NCBI GenBank assembly: GCA_017415765.1 | Contig: JAFQED010000047.1 | Coordinates: forward strand, 1-64,000 | Origin: Desulfovibrio sp. | GTDB lineage: Bacteria > Desulfobacterota > Desulfovibrionia > Desulfovibrionales > Desulfovibrionaceae | DNA length: 64,000 bases | Reading direction: 5' to 3' | Shown: piece by piece, positions 25,910-33,791 of the stretch | Layout of the letters: each line of letters opens with the position of its first letter | How positions within the stretch are numbered: position 1 is the first letter of the stretch | Program-made: the position numbers and the translations under genes | Notes under the pieces: generated by a model | Told to the model about the DNA's origin: nothing | Database searches by the model: none | Seen by the model: the letters and a program-made list of their open reading frames with translations, nothing else

Positions 25910-26212
25910 ATGGATGTTACGCACACAAACCAATGTGGCACGTTTGAGTGGGACAGCGATAAAGAGGCCCGTAACCGCCGCAAACATGGACTTGACTTTG
26001 CCCTGGCCGCAGAGGCCTTTGCCGATGTTTGCGCTGTATATCGCAGAGACACTCTGCACAGCTTGGGGGAGGAACGCTTCCAACTGCTTGGGCAAGTTGG
26101 TGGTGTGCTTCTGTTGCTGGTTGTTTTTACCGAAAGGAATTCCATACGCATCCTTTCTGCCAGAAAAGCTACAAAACAAGAGAAAAAAGCCTATGCAGAC
26201 GCAAACAGATAG
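25910..26212 (+). CDS. brnT: BrnT-family ribonuclease toxin
   Basis: A 100-residue toxin with BrnT hallmarks: FEWDSDKEARNRRKHGLDFALAAEAFAD, then ERFQLLGQVGGVLLLLVVFTERN, and a C-terminal ARKATKQEKKAY. BrnT is a RelE-fold RNase that halts translation. There is no ribosome-binding site before the ATG, and the promoter -10 box is almost adjacent, so the mRNA appears leaderless. The stop overlaps the brnA start by 20 bases. Confidence 0.9.
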   Translation: MDVTHTNQCGTFEWDSDKEARNRRKHGLDFALAAEAFADVCAVYRRDTLHSLGEERFQLLGQVGGVLLLLVVFTERNSIRILSARKATKQEKKAYADANR

Positions 26213-26531
26213 AGCAAAAATGCTGGAACACCTTGCAAACATGACAGATGCAGAGGCCTATGCCAATGCCGTTGATGACCCGGACTGCCCACCATTGACA
26301 GGTATAGAGCTTGCTGGATTTGTATGCCTCAAGGATATCCCCGGAACATCCCTGCTGGAACGGTTCAAAAAGGCACAGCTCCGACAAAAAAAGCAGGTTA
26401 TAACAGCCCGTTTTGATGCGGATGTGGTCAATTATTACAAATCAAAGGGAAAAGGTTACCAAAGTATAATGAATGCCGCCCTCAGAGCCTGCATGGAGGC
26501 AGAGCTGGCAGCCAGAGGGCAACACATATAA
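26193..26531 (+). CDS. brnA: BrnA-family antitoxin
   Basis: A 112-residue antitoxin starting MQTQTDRAKMLEHLANMTDA inside the 3' end of brnT. The C-terminal half carries the BrnA ribbon-helix-helix (VITARFDADVVNYYKSKGKGYQSIMNAALRACM), which binds the operator upstream of brnT. Gene order toxin-antitoxin is normal for BrnTA. A hairpin follows the stop at once. Confidence 0.9.
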   Translation: MQTQTDRAKMLEHLANMTDAEAYANAVDDPDCPPLTGIELAGFVCLKDIPGTSLLERFKKAQLRQKKQVITARFDADVVNYYKSKGKGYQSIMNAALRACMEAELAARGQHI

Positions 26532-26536
26532 GGCCC

Positions 26537-26567
26537 GGCCCCGGTAGTCTCAACCACTACCGGGGCC
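26537..26567 (+). terminator. Hairpin after brnA
   Basis: GGCCCCGGTAGT pairs perfectly with ACTACCGGGGCC around a seven-base loop. There is no U-run, so termination strength is uncertain. Confidence 0.55.
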
Positions 26568-26613
26568 GCTGATCCAATAACACCTAGTTGTTGGGGAGGC
26601 GCGGGGCCGCGCC

Positions 26614-26650
26614 AAGGGCATGGAGGTTGCCCCCTCCATGCCCTTTTTTA
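26614..26650 (+). terminator. Rho-independent terminator without an obvious gene
   Basis: AAGGGCATGGAGG and CCTCCATGCCCTT form a 13-bp stem with six T after it. The nearest upstream gene, brnA, already has a hairpin; this one may mark a lost gene or protect the porin promoter from read-through. Confidence 0.75.
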
Positions 26651-26738
26651 TGTCTGCTTACGGGCTATTGTCAAGAGTTCATACAAATACCGTCAGGGCA
26701 AGCGCGGGCAAAAATATCACCTTACCCCTTTTCAGGGC

Positions 26739-26765
26739 TTGCCAAACAGGGAAAGTGGGTATAAT
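26739..26765 (+). promoter_or_regulatory. Promoter of the outer-membrane porin gene
   Basis: TTGCCA and TATAAT with a 15-base spacer (16 if ATAATT is used), 57 bases before the porin ATG. The exact consensus -10 box fits a very highly expressed gene. Confidence 0.6.
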
Positions 26766-26821
26766 TATTTGTACCTCTTCTGGAGAGAGGAAAGTTTTTT
26801 ATGCAAAAAGGAAGGAAGGCA

Positions 26822-28300
26822 ATGAAAAAGATTTGTACCGTCATGCTGGCTGCTGCCATGCTGCTGGGTGCCGCCTCCGGTGCCAGTGCCATTGATTTTA
26901 ACGCCAAGGGCCAGTGGCTGATGGGCTTTGGCGTGGGTGAAACCACCCCCATCAAGCATGCCAATCATGACGACCAGTTTGAAGCCCGTCAGCGCGTACG
27001 CTTGCAGATGGACGCCGTGGCCTCCGAAGCCCTGTCCGGCACGGTCTATTTTGAAATTGGCACCCAGAAATGGGGCAATGCTGCAACCGGCGGTGCCTTG
27101 GGTGCTGACGGCCAGCAGGTCAAGGTGAAGCGTGCTTATATCGACTGGACGCCCCCGGCCACTGACCTCAAGGTGCGCATGGGTATCCAGGGTCTTGTCA
27201 TGCCCAACAAGGCTGGCGGTTCTGCCATCATGAACACCGACGTCGCTGCCGTGGTGGCTTCCTACCAGTTCAACGACAATGCCGGCCTGACCGCCTTCTG
27301 GGCGCGTCCTGCCAACGACAACAATACTACTGACGCCAAGACCAACTGGCTGGATAATATTGACCTGTTCAGCTTGGCTCTGCCCCTGAAGTTTGACGGC
27401 GTGGAAGCCACCCCGTGGGTCATGTACGGAATACGCGGCAAGAACAGCTTTAACGGCTATGGATCCGCCTGGTCCACAGAAGACGGCAACTTCACTTACA
27501 GCTTCCTGCCCTATCCCGCTGCGGCCAGTTTTGAAGGTAACCGCTACGGCACTGACAAGGTTTGGGGCAACATGTTCTGGCTGGGTCTGCCTGTGGCCAT
27601 CACCATGTTTGACCCGCTGAACATCGAATTTGACATCAACTACGGCTATTCCGAAAAGATGGGTCGTTATGCCAACGAAGACGCCTATGGGGTGGCTCGT
27701 CGTGGCAGCACCCAGCGTCAAGGCTGGCTGGCCAAGGCCCTTGTGGAATACAAGATGGACTGGGGCGTACCCGGCATCTTTGGCTGGTACGCCTCTGGCG
27801 ATGACAAGAACATCAAGAACGGTTCCGAACGTATGCCCTCCGTCAATCCCATGAACGAGATGACCTCTTTTATGGGTGATAGCAACTACGGCTGGATCAT
27901 GCAGGACCTCGGCCTTGACTACTCCGGTACATGGGGTATCGGTGCACAAGTGCGCGACATGAGCTTTGTGGAAGACCTCAGCCACACCCTGCGCGTGGCC
28001 TACTGGGGCGGCACCAATGCCCCCGGCATGGCGAAGTACATGGCGAATGACGAGAATACTGGCTCCAGAGCCTGGGCCAACAACTGGGGTAAGGGAACCT
28101 CGCCCTATCTGACCACCAAGGACGGCCTGCTGGAAATCAACTTCATCAACAACTACAAGATGTACGAAAACTTCGACATCAACTTTGAAGCCAGCTACAT
28201 CGCCAACTTCATGAACCACAATACGTGGGACAAGGCTGGCGGCAGCTTCAGCAAGCAGGATGTCTGGAAGGCCGAAGTCATCTTCGCCTACAGCTTCTAA
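26822..28300 (+). CDS. Outer-membrane homotrimeric porin (Desulfovibrio type)
   Basis: A 492-residue protein with a clear signal peptide (MKKICTVMLAAAMLLGAASG, cleavage likely after SAIDF-preceding ASA). The start at 26822 is favoured by GGAAGGAAGG upstream; an in-frame ATG lies seven codons earlier. The mature part has alternating beta strands, many Gly/Asn/Trp and ends in IFAYSF with a terminal phenylalanine, the outer-membrane sorting signal. Phrases such as GQWLMGFGVGE, AYIDWTPP and LRVAYWGGTN are typical of the abundant Desulfovibrio porin. It forms diffusion channels. A strong promoter and a T8 terminator frame it as a single-gene unit. Confidence 0.9.
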   Translation: MKKICTVMLAAAMLLGAASGASAIDFNAKGQWLMGFGVGETTPIKHANHDDQFEARQRVRLQMDAVASEALSGTVYFEIGTQKWGNAATGGALGADGQQVKVKRAYIDWTPPATDLKVRMGIQGLVMPNKAGGSAIMNTDVAAVVASYQFNDNAGLTAFWARPANDNNTTDAKTNWLDNIDLFSLALPLKFDGVEATPWVMYGIRGKNSFNGYGSAWSTEDGNFTYSFLPYPAAASFEGNRYGTDKVWGNMFWLGLPVAITMFDPLNIEFDINYGYSEKMGRYANEDAYGVARRGSTQRQGWLAKALVEYKMDWGVPGIFGWYASGDDKNIKNGSERMPSVNPMNEMTSFMGDSNYGWIMQDLGLDYSGTWGIGAQVRDMSFVEDLSHTLRVAYWGGTNAPGMAKYMANDENTGSRAWANNWGKGTSPYLTTKDGLLEINFINNYKMYENFDINFEASYIANFMNHNTWDKAGGSFSKQDVWKAEVIFAYSF

Positions 28301-28321
28301 ACCTGCCTGATGCAAACACCT

Positions 28322-28356
28322 GGGGGAGGGGCCACTGGCCTCTCCCCTTTTTTTTG
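28322..28356 (+). terminator. Porin gene terminator
   Basis: GGGGAGGGGCC-ACT-GGCCTCTCCCC followed by eight T, twenty bases after the porin stop. Confidence 0.92.
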
Positions 28357-28428
28357 ATGTATGGTAAAAAAGTTCGACAACGCTACAGATAGTAGCTATT
28401 CTTGTAACTGAGTAAGAAAGGAGGCAGC

Positions 28429-28659
28429 ATGGCATCACTTGTTTTCAATACCCTGGAATATGCGAAACGCCTTGAGTCGGCGGGGTTTACCCGCCAACAG
28501 GCAGAAGCGCAAGCCAATATCATAACGGAAGTTGTTGATGAAAAAATGGCAACCAAGTCAGACCTGCGAGAACTCGAATACCGCCTGACGATCCGATTTG
28601 GTACGATGCTGGCTGCCGCTGTTGCAGTATTGGCTGCACTCATTACTGTTGTGAAGTAG
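28429..28659 (+). CDS. DUF1640-like small coiled-coil membrane protein
   Basis: A 76-residue protein: a helical N-terminus (FNTLEYAKRLESAGFTRQQA), a coiled coil (DEKMATKSDLRELEYRL) and a C-terminal membrane helix (GTMLAAAVAVLAALITVV). This is the DUF1640/CCDC90-like layout found widely as small bacterial proteins; the role is unknown. GAAAGGAGGCAGC before the ATG is a strong ribosome-binding site. It stands alone between the porin and nitroreductase genes. Confidence 0.8.
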   Translation: MASLVFNTLEYAKRLESAGFTRQQAEAQANIITEVVDEKMATKSDLRELEYRLTIRFGTMLAAAVAVLAALITVVK

Positions 28660-28733
28660 CATCTCTTTGACGCAGGGACTACTTATTGCATTACCAACTG
28701 ACGTAAACAGCAATAAGCACACAAGGAGGGCCT

Positions 28734-29567
28734 ATGCCCGTCACACAAGCTGATTTTACACTGGACAGCCAGGCCTGTATCGGCTGTGGCCTGTGCGCCG
28801 GGGATTGCCTGCCCGGTGCGCTGCACATGCAGGATGGCCGCCCGGTACTGGCCGCGCCGGAACGCTGCATGCGCTGCTTGCACTGTCTGGCGGTTTGCCC
28901 GGTGGGGGCTGTCTCCATGCTGGGGCACAGTCCACAGGCCAGCCAGCCGCTTACGGGCTGGCCCACACCCGACAGTCTGGAACAGCTCATCAAGGGCCGC
29001 CGCTCGGCACGCCAATACCGACAGGAGAACGTTGCACCACCCCTGCTGCGCCGTCTGCTGGATGTGGCTGACCACGCCCCCACCGGGGTTTGTGCGCGGC
29101 AGCTGCATGTGGCTGTCATTGATGACATGGCAGTGCTGGCAGCCCTGCGCGGGGAAGTCTATACCCGTCTGGAGGCCCTGACCACACAGGGCCAACTGCC
29201 GGATAACCCGCGCATCCACTATTTTGCAGCGGCCGCCAGACTCTGGAAGGAAGGTAATGACATGATCTTCCGGTCTGCGCCCCATGCCGTCATCGTCTCC
29301 AATGCCAAGGATGCCCCCTGCAAGGAGCAGGACCCGCTCATCTATCTTTCGTACTTTGAACTCATGGCGCAGAGCCTGGGGCTTGGCACAGTCTGGTGCG
29401 GACTGCTCTACTGGGTCTTGCAGCTCATGCCCGACCTCGTCCCGCGCCTTGGCATCCCGGACAGCCATGAAGTGGGCTATGCCATGCTCTTTGGCTATCC
29501 GGCCTTGCAGTACCAGCGCACTGTGGAGCGCGGCCCGGCTGACATCCACCGTGTTGTCTGGTCGTAA
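28734..29567 (+). CDS. Nitroreductase with N-terminal 2[4Fe-4S] ferredoxin domain
   Basis: A 277-residue protein. Residues about 13-60 carry two CX2CX2CX3C motifs (CIGCGLCAGDCLPG and CMRCLHCLAVCPVG), each expected to bind a 4Fe-4S cluster. Residues about 80-277 are an FMN-binding nitroreductase fold (RRSARQYRQENV, then GLGTVWCGLLYW and the late RTVERGPADIHRVVW). Electrons probably pass from ferredoxin-type donors through the clusters to FMN; the substrate is unknown. AAGGAGGGCCT precedes the ATG. Such fusions are common in strict anaerobes. Confidence 0.9.
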   Translation: MPVTQADFTLDSQACIGCGLCAGDCLPGALHMQDGRPVLAAPERCMRCLHCLAVCPVGAVSMLGHSPQASQPLTGWPTPDSLEQLIKGRRSARQYRQENVAPPLLRRLLDVADHAPTGVCARQLHVAVIDDMAVLAALRGEVYTRLEALTTQGQLPDNPRIHYFAAAARLWKEGNDMIFRSAPHAVIVSNAKDAPCKEQDPLIYLSYFELMAQSLGLGTVWCGLLYWVLQLMPDLVPRLGIPDSHEVGYAMLFGYPALQYQRTVERGPADIHRVVWS

Positions 29568-29587
29568 GGCAGCCAAGGAGGCATGAT

Positions 29588-29872
29588 ATGCAAACTGTCA
29601 TAAATGCCAGCGTAAAAATGTCGCCCGCCCTACGGGCGCGTATCCAGCACTTGGCTGAAATCCGCAATACATCGGCCCATGCCGTCATGCTTCAGGCCTT
29701 GGAAGCATATGTCAGCCGTGAGGAAAAGCGGGAGGCATGGCGGCAGGAAGGGATCGCTGCCTGGGAGGACTACCAGATTACCGGCCTGCACCTGACAAAT
29801 GCGGAAGTGCTGGGATGGGTGGACAAAATCATTCAGGGTGAAAAGGTACCCATGCCCCAATGCCATATCTAG
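29588..29872 (+). CDS. CopG/ParD-like antitoxin
   Basis: A 94-residue protein with an N-terminal ribbon-helix-helix (INASVKMSPALRARIQHLAEIRNTSAHAVML) and a polar tail (WEDYQITGLHLTNAEVLGWV) that would bind the toxin. AAGGAGGCATGAT precedes the ATG. The following ParE-like gene overlaps its 3' end by 13 bases. It probably represses its own transcription. Confidence 0.85.
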   Translation: MQTVINASVKMSPALRARIQHLAEIRNTSAHAVMLQALEAYVSREEKREAWRQEGIAAWEDYQITGLHLTNAEVLGWVDKIIQGEKVPMPQCHI

Positions 29873-30153
29873 TGCTCTGGACTGAAACTGCCGTAGAGGG
29901 GCTAGAGCGGGCATATACTTTCCTGGCTGATAAAAATGAAGAAGCAGCTATTGCTGCCCTCAAGGCCATACGCGAAAAAGCCCTTCTGCTTGAGCACTAT
30001 CCTCAGGCAGGTCGGCCCGCTGAAGATTTGGAAGCAGAACACCGAGAACTGATTATCCCCTTTGGCCCTACAGGCTATGTTTTACTCTATCGCATAGATA
30101 GTTCATCGGTGTATATACTGGCTCTTCGGCACCAAAAAGAGAGCGGCTATTAG
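29860..30153 (+). CDS. ParE/RelE-family toxin
   Basis: A 97-residue RelE-superfamily protein: WTETAVEGLERAYTFLADKNEEAA at the start, HYPQAGRPAEDLEAEHRELIIPFGPTGYVLLYRI in the core and VYILALRHQKESGY at the end, matching ParE, whose members poison DNA gyrase; an RNase role cannot be excluded. The TAG stop is the first three bases of a dispersed repeat, so the C-terminus abuts an insertion, though ESGY is a normal ParE ending. Confidence 0.88.
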   Translation: MPYLVLWTETAVEGLERAYTFLADKNEEAAIAALKAIREKALLLEHYPQAGRPAEDLEAEHRELIIPFGPTGYVLLYRIDSSSVYILALRHQKESGY

Positions 30154-30184
30154 AGCGAAATGCCATCAAAATGGCAGTCGCTCT
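30152..30184 (+). repeat. Short copy of the dispersed repeat with a 3-base deletion
   Basis: AGAGCGAAATGCCAT-CAAAATGGCAGTCGCTCT lacks the TTG of the usual loop but keeps both arms. Hairpin-only form. It may serve as the end signal of the ParDE-like operon. Confidence 0.8.
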
Positions 30185-30240
30185 ACGCTTGACGGCGGCT
30201 GGTGCGGCGGCTAAGGTTTGCCAACCATGTGGAGGTTAGC

Positions 30241-30690
30241 ATGAAATATCTCGTCCCCTTGTTGCTCTGTCTGTTCTGTCTTGCTTCCCCGGCTACTGCC
30301 AGGGTCGATACCGCAGAACTGTATGCCGAAGCTGTCATGACCGCAGACGTGCCAGCCCTTGAAAAGCTGCTGGCCCCCAACTATTGGCATATCGGCACCA
30401 ACGGGCATATCCAGGATAAGGCCCATTTTATCGAAAGCATCAGGGACAAAACCCTGGTGGTCAATCACCTTTCGCTCAGCAATGAGCGTGAAAGCCGCAT
30501 TGGCGAAACCCGCATCCTGACCTTTAACGGAGAGTTCAAGGGCGTGTCCACGCCCTCCCGCCCGCAGGGCCTGATGCGTTTTTCCATGGTGCTGGTGAAT
30601 AACAGGGGCAAGGAGCAAGTGGTGCTGTTTCAGGCCACGCCTGTGCTTTCCACCCCGGAATGCAGTGACGGAAATTGCCGCATCAAGTAA
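30241..30690 (+). CDS. Exported DUF4440/NTF2-like protein
   Basis: A 149-residue protein with a signal peptide (MKYLVPLLLCLFCLASPATA, cleavage after ATA). The mature part has an NTF2-like cone fold as in DUF4440: AELYAEAVMTADVPALEKLLAPNYWHIGTNGHIQDKAHFIESI. DUF4440 domains bind small ligands or act as weak isomerases; no catalytic residues can be assigned. Start at 30241 follows GGAGG. It is a single-gene unit ending at a terminator-like hairpin. Confidence 0.78.
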   Translation: MKYLVPLLLCLFCLASPATARVDTAELYAEAVMTADVPALEKLLAPNYWHIGTNGHIQDKAHFIESIRDKTLVVNHLSLSNERESRIGETRILTFNGEFKGVSTPSRPQGLMRFSMVLVNNRGKEQVVLFQATPVLSTPECSDGNCRIK

Positions 30691-30754
30691 GCTCGTCCGC
30701 GTCTGCGCCTGATGTGTATCTTTGAGACGCAGAAGACTGACGCACTCTTTACGA

Positions 30755-30793
30755 CCGTCGGGACTGTCTGGGAGACGCCCGGCGGTTGTTTTT
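30755..30793 (+). terminator. Terminator after the DUF4440-like gene
   Basis: CCGTCGGG pairs with CCCGGCGG (one G-T pair) around a 15-base loop and is followed by TTGTTTTT. Confidence 0.65.
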
Positions 30794-30808
30794 GCTATTG
30801 CATGCTGT

Positions 30809-30980
30809 TAGAGCGAAATGCCATTGAAAATGGCAGTCGCTCTGGCGGCCGTGAAAGCGGACGCCCGCGCCGTAAGCAAGCGGGGAAACCGCGCTTTTCC
30901 TGCGCTTGTCCCGCCATGCGGGGAAGCGTAGGCAGCGTATGGATTGAAACACAGAGTGTTTCAATCAGAAAATGCTCTAG
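30809..30980 (+). repeat. Full-length dispersed structured repeat, copy 3 (long variant)
   Basis: About 172 bp. Same ends as copies 1 and 2 (TAGAGCG... and ...ATGCTCTAG) but with an extra internal segment CTTGTCCCGCCATGCGGGG that forms its own small hairpin. Its right end supplies the TAG stop of the glycosyltransferase gene read from the other strand. Confidence 0.88.
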
Positions 30981-32221
30981 GAACGCAGCGTCTCTGCATT
31001 TTTTCCTGAACGACTCCCCCATGCAGCCAGCCAGTCGTCCAACAGGGCCAGAAGGCGTTTGTCGCCAAGGGCCTGGGCCAGCTTGCAGGTTTGGCGTACC
31101 CGCAGTCGATGGCTGTCCATGTCGGCAGCGCGCAGTTTATGCAGTAATTCCTCCAATGCGGGGTTGCGCAGTCCCTGCCGGGTACACAGGCGCAGCATGG
31201 TCAGGATCGTCCGTTCATCGGGGAAAAGCCACCAGCAGCCCTGGATAAGTTCCAGTGCTTCGCGGGCCTTGTCCTGCTGTTCCAGATGCGCTGCCAGCAG
31301 AAACCACCCTTCACGCCAGAAGGGTTCCCGCGCCAGCAGCTCACGGCAGGCCGCCACATCCAGCGCAGGCTTGTGTACGCTGGCTGTCAGCTCCTGCTGT
31401 GCCGTCGTTGGCAATTCCAGCCAGCTTACAAGATTTCGCCCCAAATGCAGTTCGTAACCGTCCAGCGCGGCCAGCAGATGCTCATCCGCTTGCAGACGGG
31501 AGCCATACCGCGCTGCCAGCAGGCTGCTGTTGGCCTGTTCTGCAGCAAAGCGGCCGGGAGTTTGGCTGGTATGGTGATAGAGGCGGCTGCGTGCTTCCAC
31601 CCGCAGTTTGTACCCTTTCTCCCGGATGGCGCAGCAGAGGTCAATATCTTCAAAACCGTTGCGATAGCCCTCAAAAAAACCGCCACATTCCAAAAACAGG
31701 CTTTTCCGCAGCATCAGGGCAGCACCGGTGATGGCCTGCAAGGGGTGAGGGGCATGAGCCGCCGCAAAGTCGCCGGGTAAATGGGCGTAAAGATGGCTCA
31801 CCTGCCGGAAGGGGGAAAAACATACGCCACAGTGCTGGATCGTCCCGTCAGGATAGAGCAGGAGCGGCCCCACAGCCCCCAAGCGGGCATCAGCAAAGGC
31901 TGCGCGCAGGGGGGGGAGCCAGTTGGGCGTGCAGGTGGTATCGTTGTTCAGAAAAAAGAGCAATTCGCCCGAGGCAAGGGCTGCCCCGGCATTACAGGCT
32001 TTGGCAAAGCCCAGGTTTTCCGGCAGACGTACCGCCCTGAAGTCCGTGCCAAACAGGCTCTGGCCCAGCGGTTCCAGCTCTGCACGGGTGGCATCGTCAG
32101 AGCCATTGTCCACCACCAGCACTTCCAGCGGTTCGCCTGCGCTGTGTTCGGCCAGCGAACGCAGACAGGTCGATGTCATCTCCCAGAGGTTCCATGCCGG
32201 GATGATCACCGAGACGCGCAT
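30977..32221 (-). CDS. Family 2 glycosyltransferase with C-terminal helical region
   Basis: A 414-residue protein starting MRVSVIIPAWNLWEMTSTCL at 32221, with GAAGGAA just upstream. Residues 1-230 are a GT-A fold: VLVVDNGSDDATRAEL, ENLGFAKACNAGAALASGE, the metal-binding LFFLNNDTTC, then GAALMLRKSLFLECGGF and NGFEDIDLCCAIREKGYKL, as in rhamnosyltransferase-like GT2 enzymes. The remainder is helical, possibly TPR-like. Likely role: adding sugars to surface polysaccharide or flagellin. It overlaps the cobyrinate synthase 3' end by 16 bases. The TAG stop is inside the dispersed repeat, so the original tail may be altered. Confidence 0.88.
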   Translation of the reverse strand: MRVSVIIPAWNLWEMTSTCLRSLAEHSAGEPLEVLVVDNGSDDATRAELEPLGQSLFGTDFRAVRLPENLGFAKACNAGAALASGELLFFLNNDTTCTPNWLPPLRAAFADARLGAVGPLLLYPDGTIQHCGVCFSPFRQVSHLYAHLPGDFAAAHAPHPLQAITGAALMLRKSLFLECGGFFEGYRNGFEDIDLCCAIREKGYKLRVEARSRLYHHTSQTPGRFAAEQANSSLLAARYGSRLQADEHLLAALDGYELHLGRNLVSWLELPTTAQQELTASVHKPALDVAACRELLAREPFWREGWFLLAAHLEQQDKAREALELIQGCWWLFPDERTILTMLRLCTRQGLRNPALEELLHKLRAADMDSHRLRVRQTCKLAQALGDKRLLALLDDWLAAWGSRSGKNAETLRS

Positions 32222-33774
32222 AGTTCCTTCTCCTTGCGGTACTGGCGGGCAGCCGAAACAAAATTGGGGGCCCAGCACGGTACTGCCGGGGCAAAGATGT
32301 GGGCATAGGCTGCCCAGACACGCCAGCGCGTCAGGCCGTCGCCCTTGTGGGGGGGCGTGCCCATCAGGCCCATCCCCTGACCACGCGAGAGAGCCAGTGC
32401 CGGGGCCGGGGCCTCTCCCTGCCAGCGGCAGCGCGAATAGTGGAATTCATGCCCGCGCAATTCCAGCCCGACAGGGAAGAAGGGATTGTCTGCCACTACC
32501 CGCCCTGCCAGATAGCCCAGGCCCTGCGGCCTGGGACAAAAGCTGGCCCGCACGGGAAAAAGCCCACACATGGGCCAAAAGGCCTTGTCTCGTTCAATGC
32601 CCTCTGACAAGAGCATGAAACCACCACACTCCGCATAGACAGGCAAGCCTTGTTGCGCCAAACGGACGATCAGGGGCAGCCGGGGGGAGCGGGAGAGTTC
32701 CGGCCCGCAATCTTCAGGGAAGCCCCCACCCAGCCAAAGTCCGTCCAGGCTCTGCCAGCGGGCGTCCTGTTCTGGCCCGTCGTCTGCATCGTCACTCACA
32801 AGACGCAATTCCAGCAGTTCTGCCCCGGCGTCCTCCAGTGCCAGAAGGTTTTCTGCATAATAAAACCAGAAGGCTGCGTCCCGCACATAGCCGATGCGCG
32901 GGCGTACCTCAGAGCCTGCCCCGCTGACAGGGGGGCATAGCTTCGGCGGTACAGGCGTTACGTCCGAGGGGGCTGCCGCAGTGCCTGAAATGACTTCTGT
33001 CCGGGTTTGCGGTTCTGGCGTCTCCAGAGTGTCCAGTGAAAGGGGTGGGGCCGCACAGGCCGCTGCCAGCACAGCGTCCAGATCCAGATGTCCACGCATC
33101 AGGGCGGCCATGCGCTCCAGCCGCGCCTCGGCATCCTCTGCCAGCCAATGCCCGCTGCTGGCAATGCCCATGTGGCGTTCCGGCAGGGGGTTCCCTTCCA
33201 ACCGGGGCAATGCCCCCAGTACCGGCAGGTCTGTATGCGCTTCAATGGCGCGGCGCACGATTCCCTCATGCCGGGCTGAGCCTACCTGATTGAGTACCAC
33301 GCCACAAAAGTGCAGCCCTGGCTCAAAAGCCAGCAAGCCCTGCACCAGTGCCGCTGCCGTGCGGGTCATCTTGGTACAGTCGAGGCTGAAAAGTACGGGA
33401 CAGGCCAGGATACGGGCCAGTTCTGCCGTGGAGCAGCTGCCGGCCACGTCCAGCCCGTCAAACAGACCGCGATTGCCTTCCAGCAGGGCCAGCGTTTCCC
33501 GACCGGGGACGTGGACGGCCTTCAGGCTTCGGGCAAACAGGTCGCGCAGAGCCGAGGCCGACAGGAAGAAGGGATCCAGATTGGTAGCGGGCAGGCCGGA
33601 GGCCAGCCCCAGCCATGCCGCATCAATATAGTCCGGCCCTTTCTTGAAGGTCTTGACCGTCAGGCCGCGTCCTCGCAGGGCGCGGGCCAGGCCCAACGAA
33701 AGCAGGGTCTTGCCGCCTCCGCCGGAAAGCGCGCTGACGCACAGCCTGGGCGCAGAAAGTCCGGGGCCGGACAT
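32206..33774 (-). CDS. cbiA: Cobyrinate a,c-diamide synthase (CbiA/CobB)
   Basis: A 522-residue enzyme with an N-terminal ATP-dependent amidoligase (P-loop SALSGGGGKTLLSLGLARAL near residue 15, FKKGPDYIDAAWLGLASG, LLEGNRGLFDGLD) and a C-terminal glutamine amidotransferase with the nucleophile region VYAECGGFMLL. It amidates the a and c side chains of cobyrinate in B12 synthesis. An insertion around 250-310 is low-complexity Pro/Thr-rich. F430-type CfbB is a relative but unlikely here. It lies between the AICAR transformylase gene and a glycosyltransferase. Confidence 0.92.
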   Translation of the reverse strand: MSGPGLSAPRLCVSALSGGGGKTLLSLGLARALRGRGLTVKTFKKGPDYIDAAWLGLASGLPATNLDPFFLSASALRDLFARSLKAVHVPGRETLALLEGNRGLFDGLDVAGSCSTAELARILACPVLFSLDCTKMTRTAAALVQGLLAFEPGLHFCGVVLNQVGSARHEGIVRRAIEAHTDLPVLGALPRLEGNPLPERHMGIASSGHWLAEDAEARLERMAALMRGHLDLDAVLAAACAAPPLSLDTLETPEPQTRTEVISGTAAAPSDVTPVPPKLCPPVSGAGSEVRPRIGYVRDAAFWFYYAENLLALEDAGAELLELRLVSDDADDGPEQDARWQSLDGLWLGGGFPEDCGPELSRSPRLPLIVRLAQQGLPVYAECGGFMLLSEGIERDKAFWPMCGLFPVRASFCPRPQGLGYLAGRVVADNPFFPVGLELRGHEFHYSRCRWQGEAPAPALALSRGQGMGLMGTPPHKGDGLTRWRVWAAYAHIFAPAVPCWAPNFVSAARQYRKEKELCASR

Positions 33775-33791
33775 GACAACGCACTCCCGGC

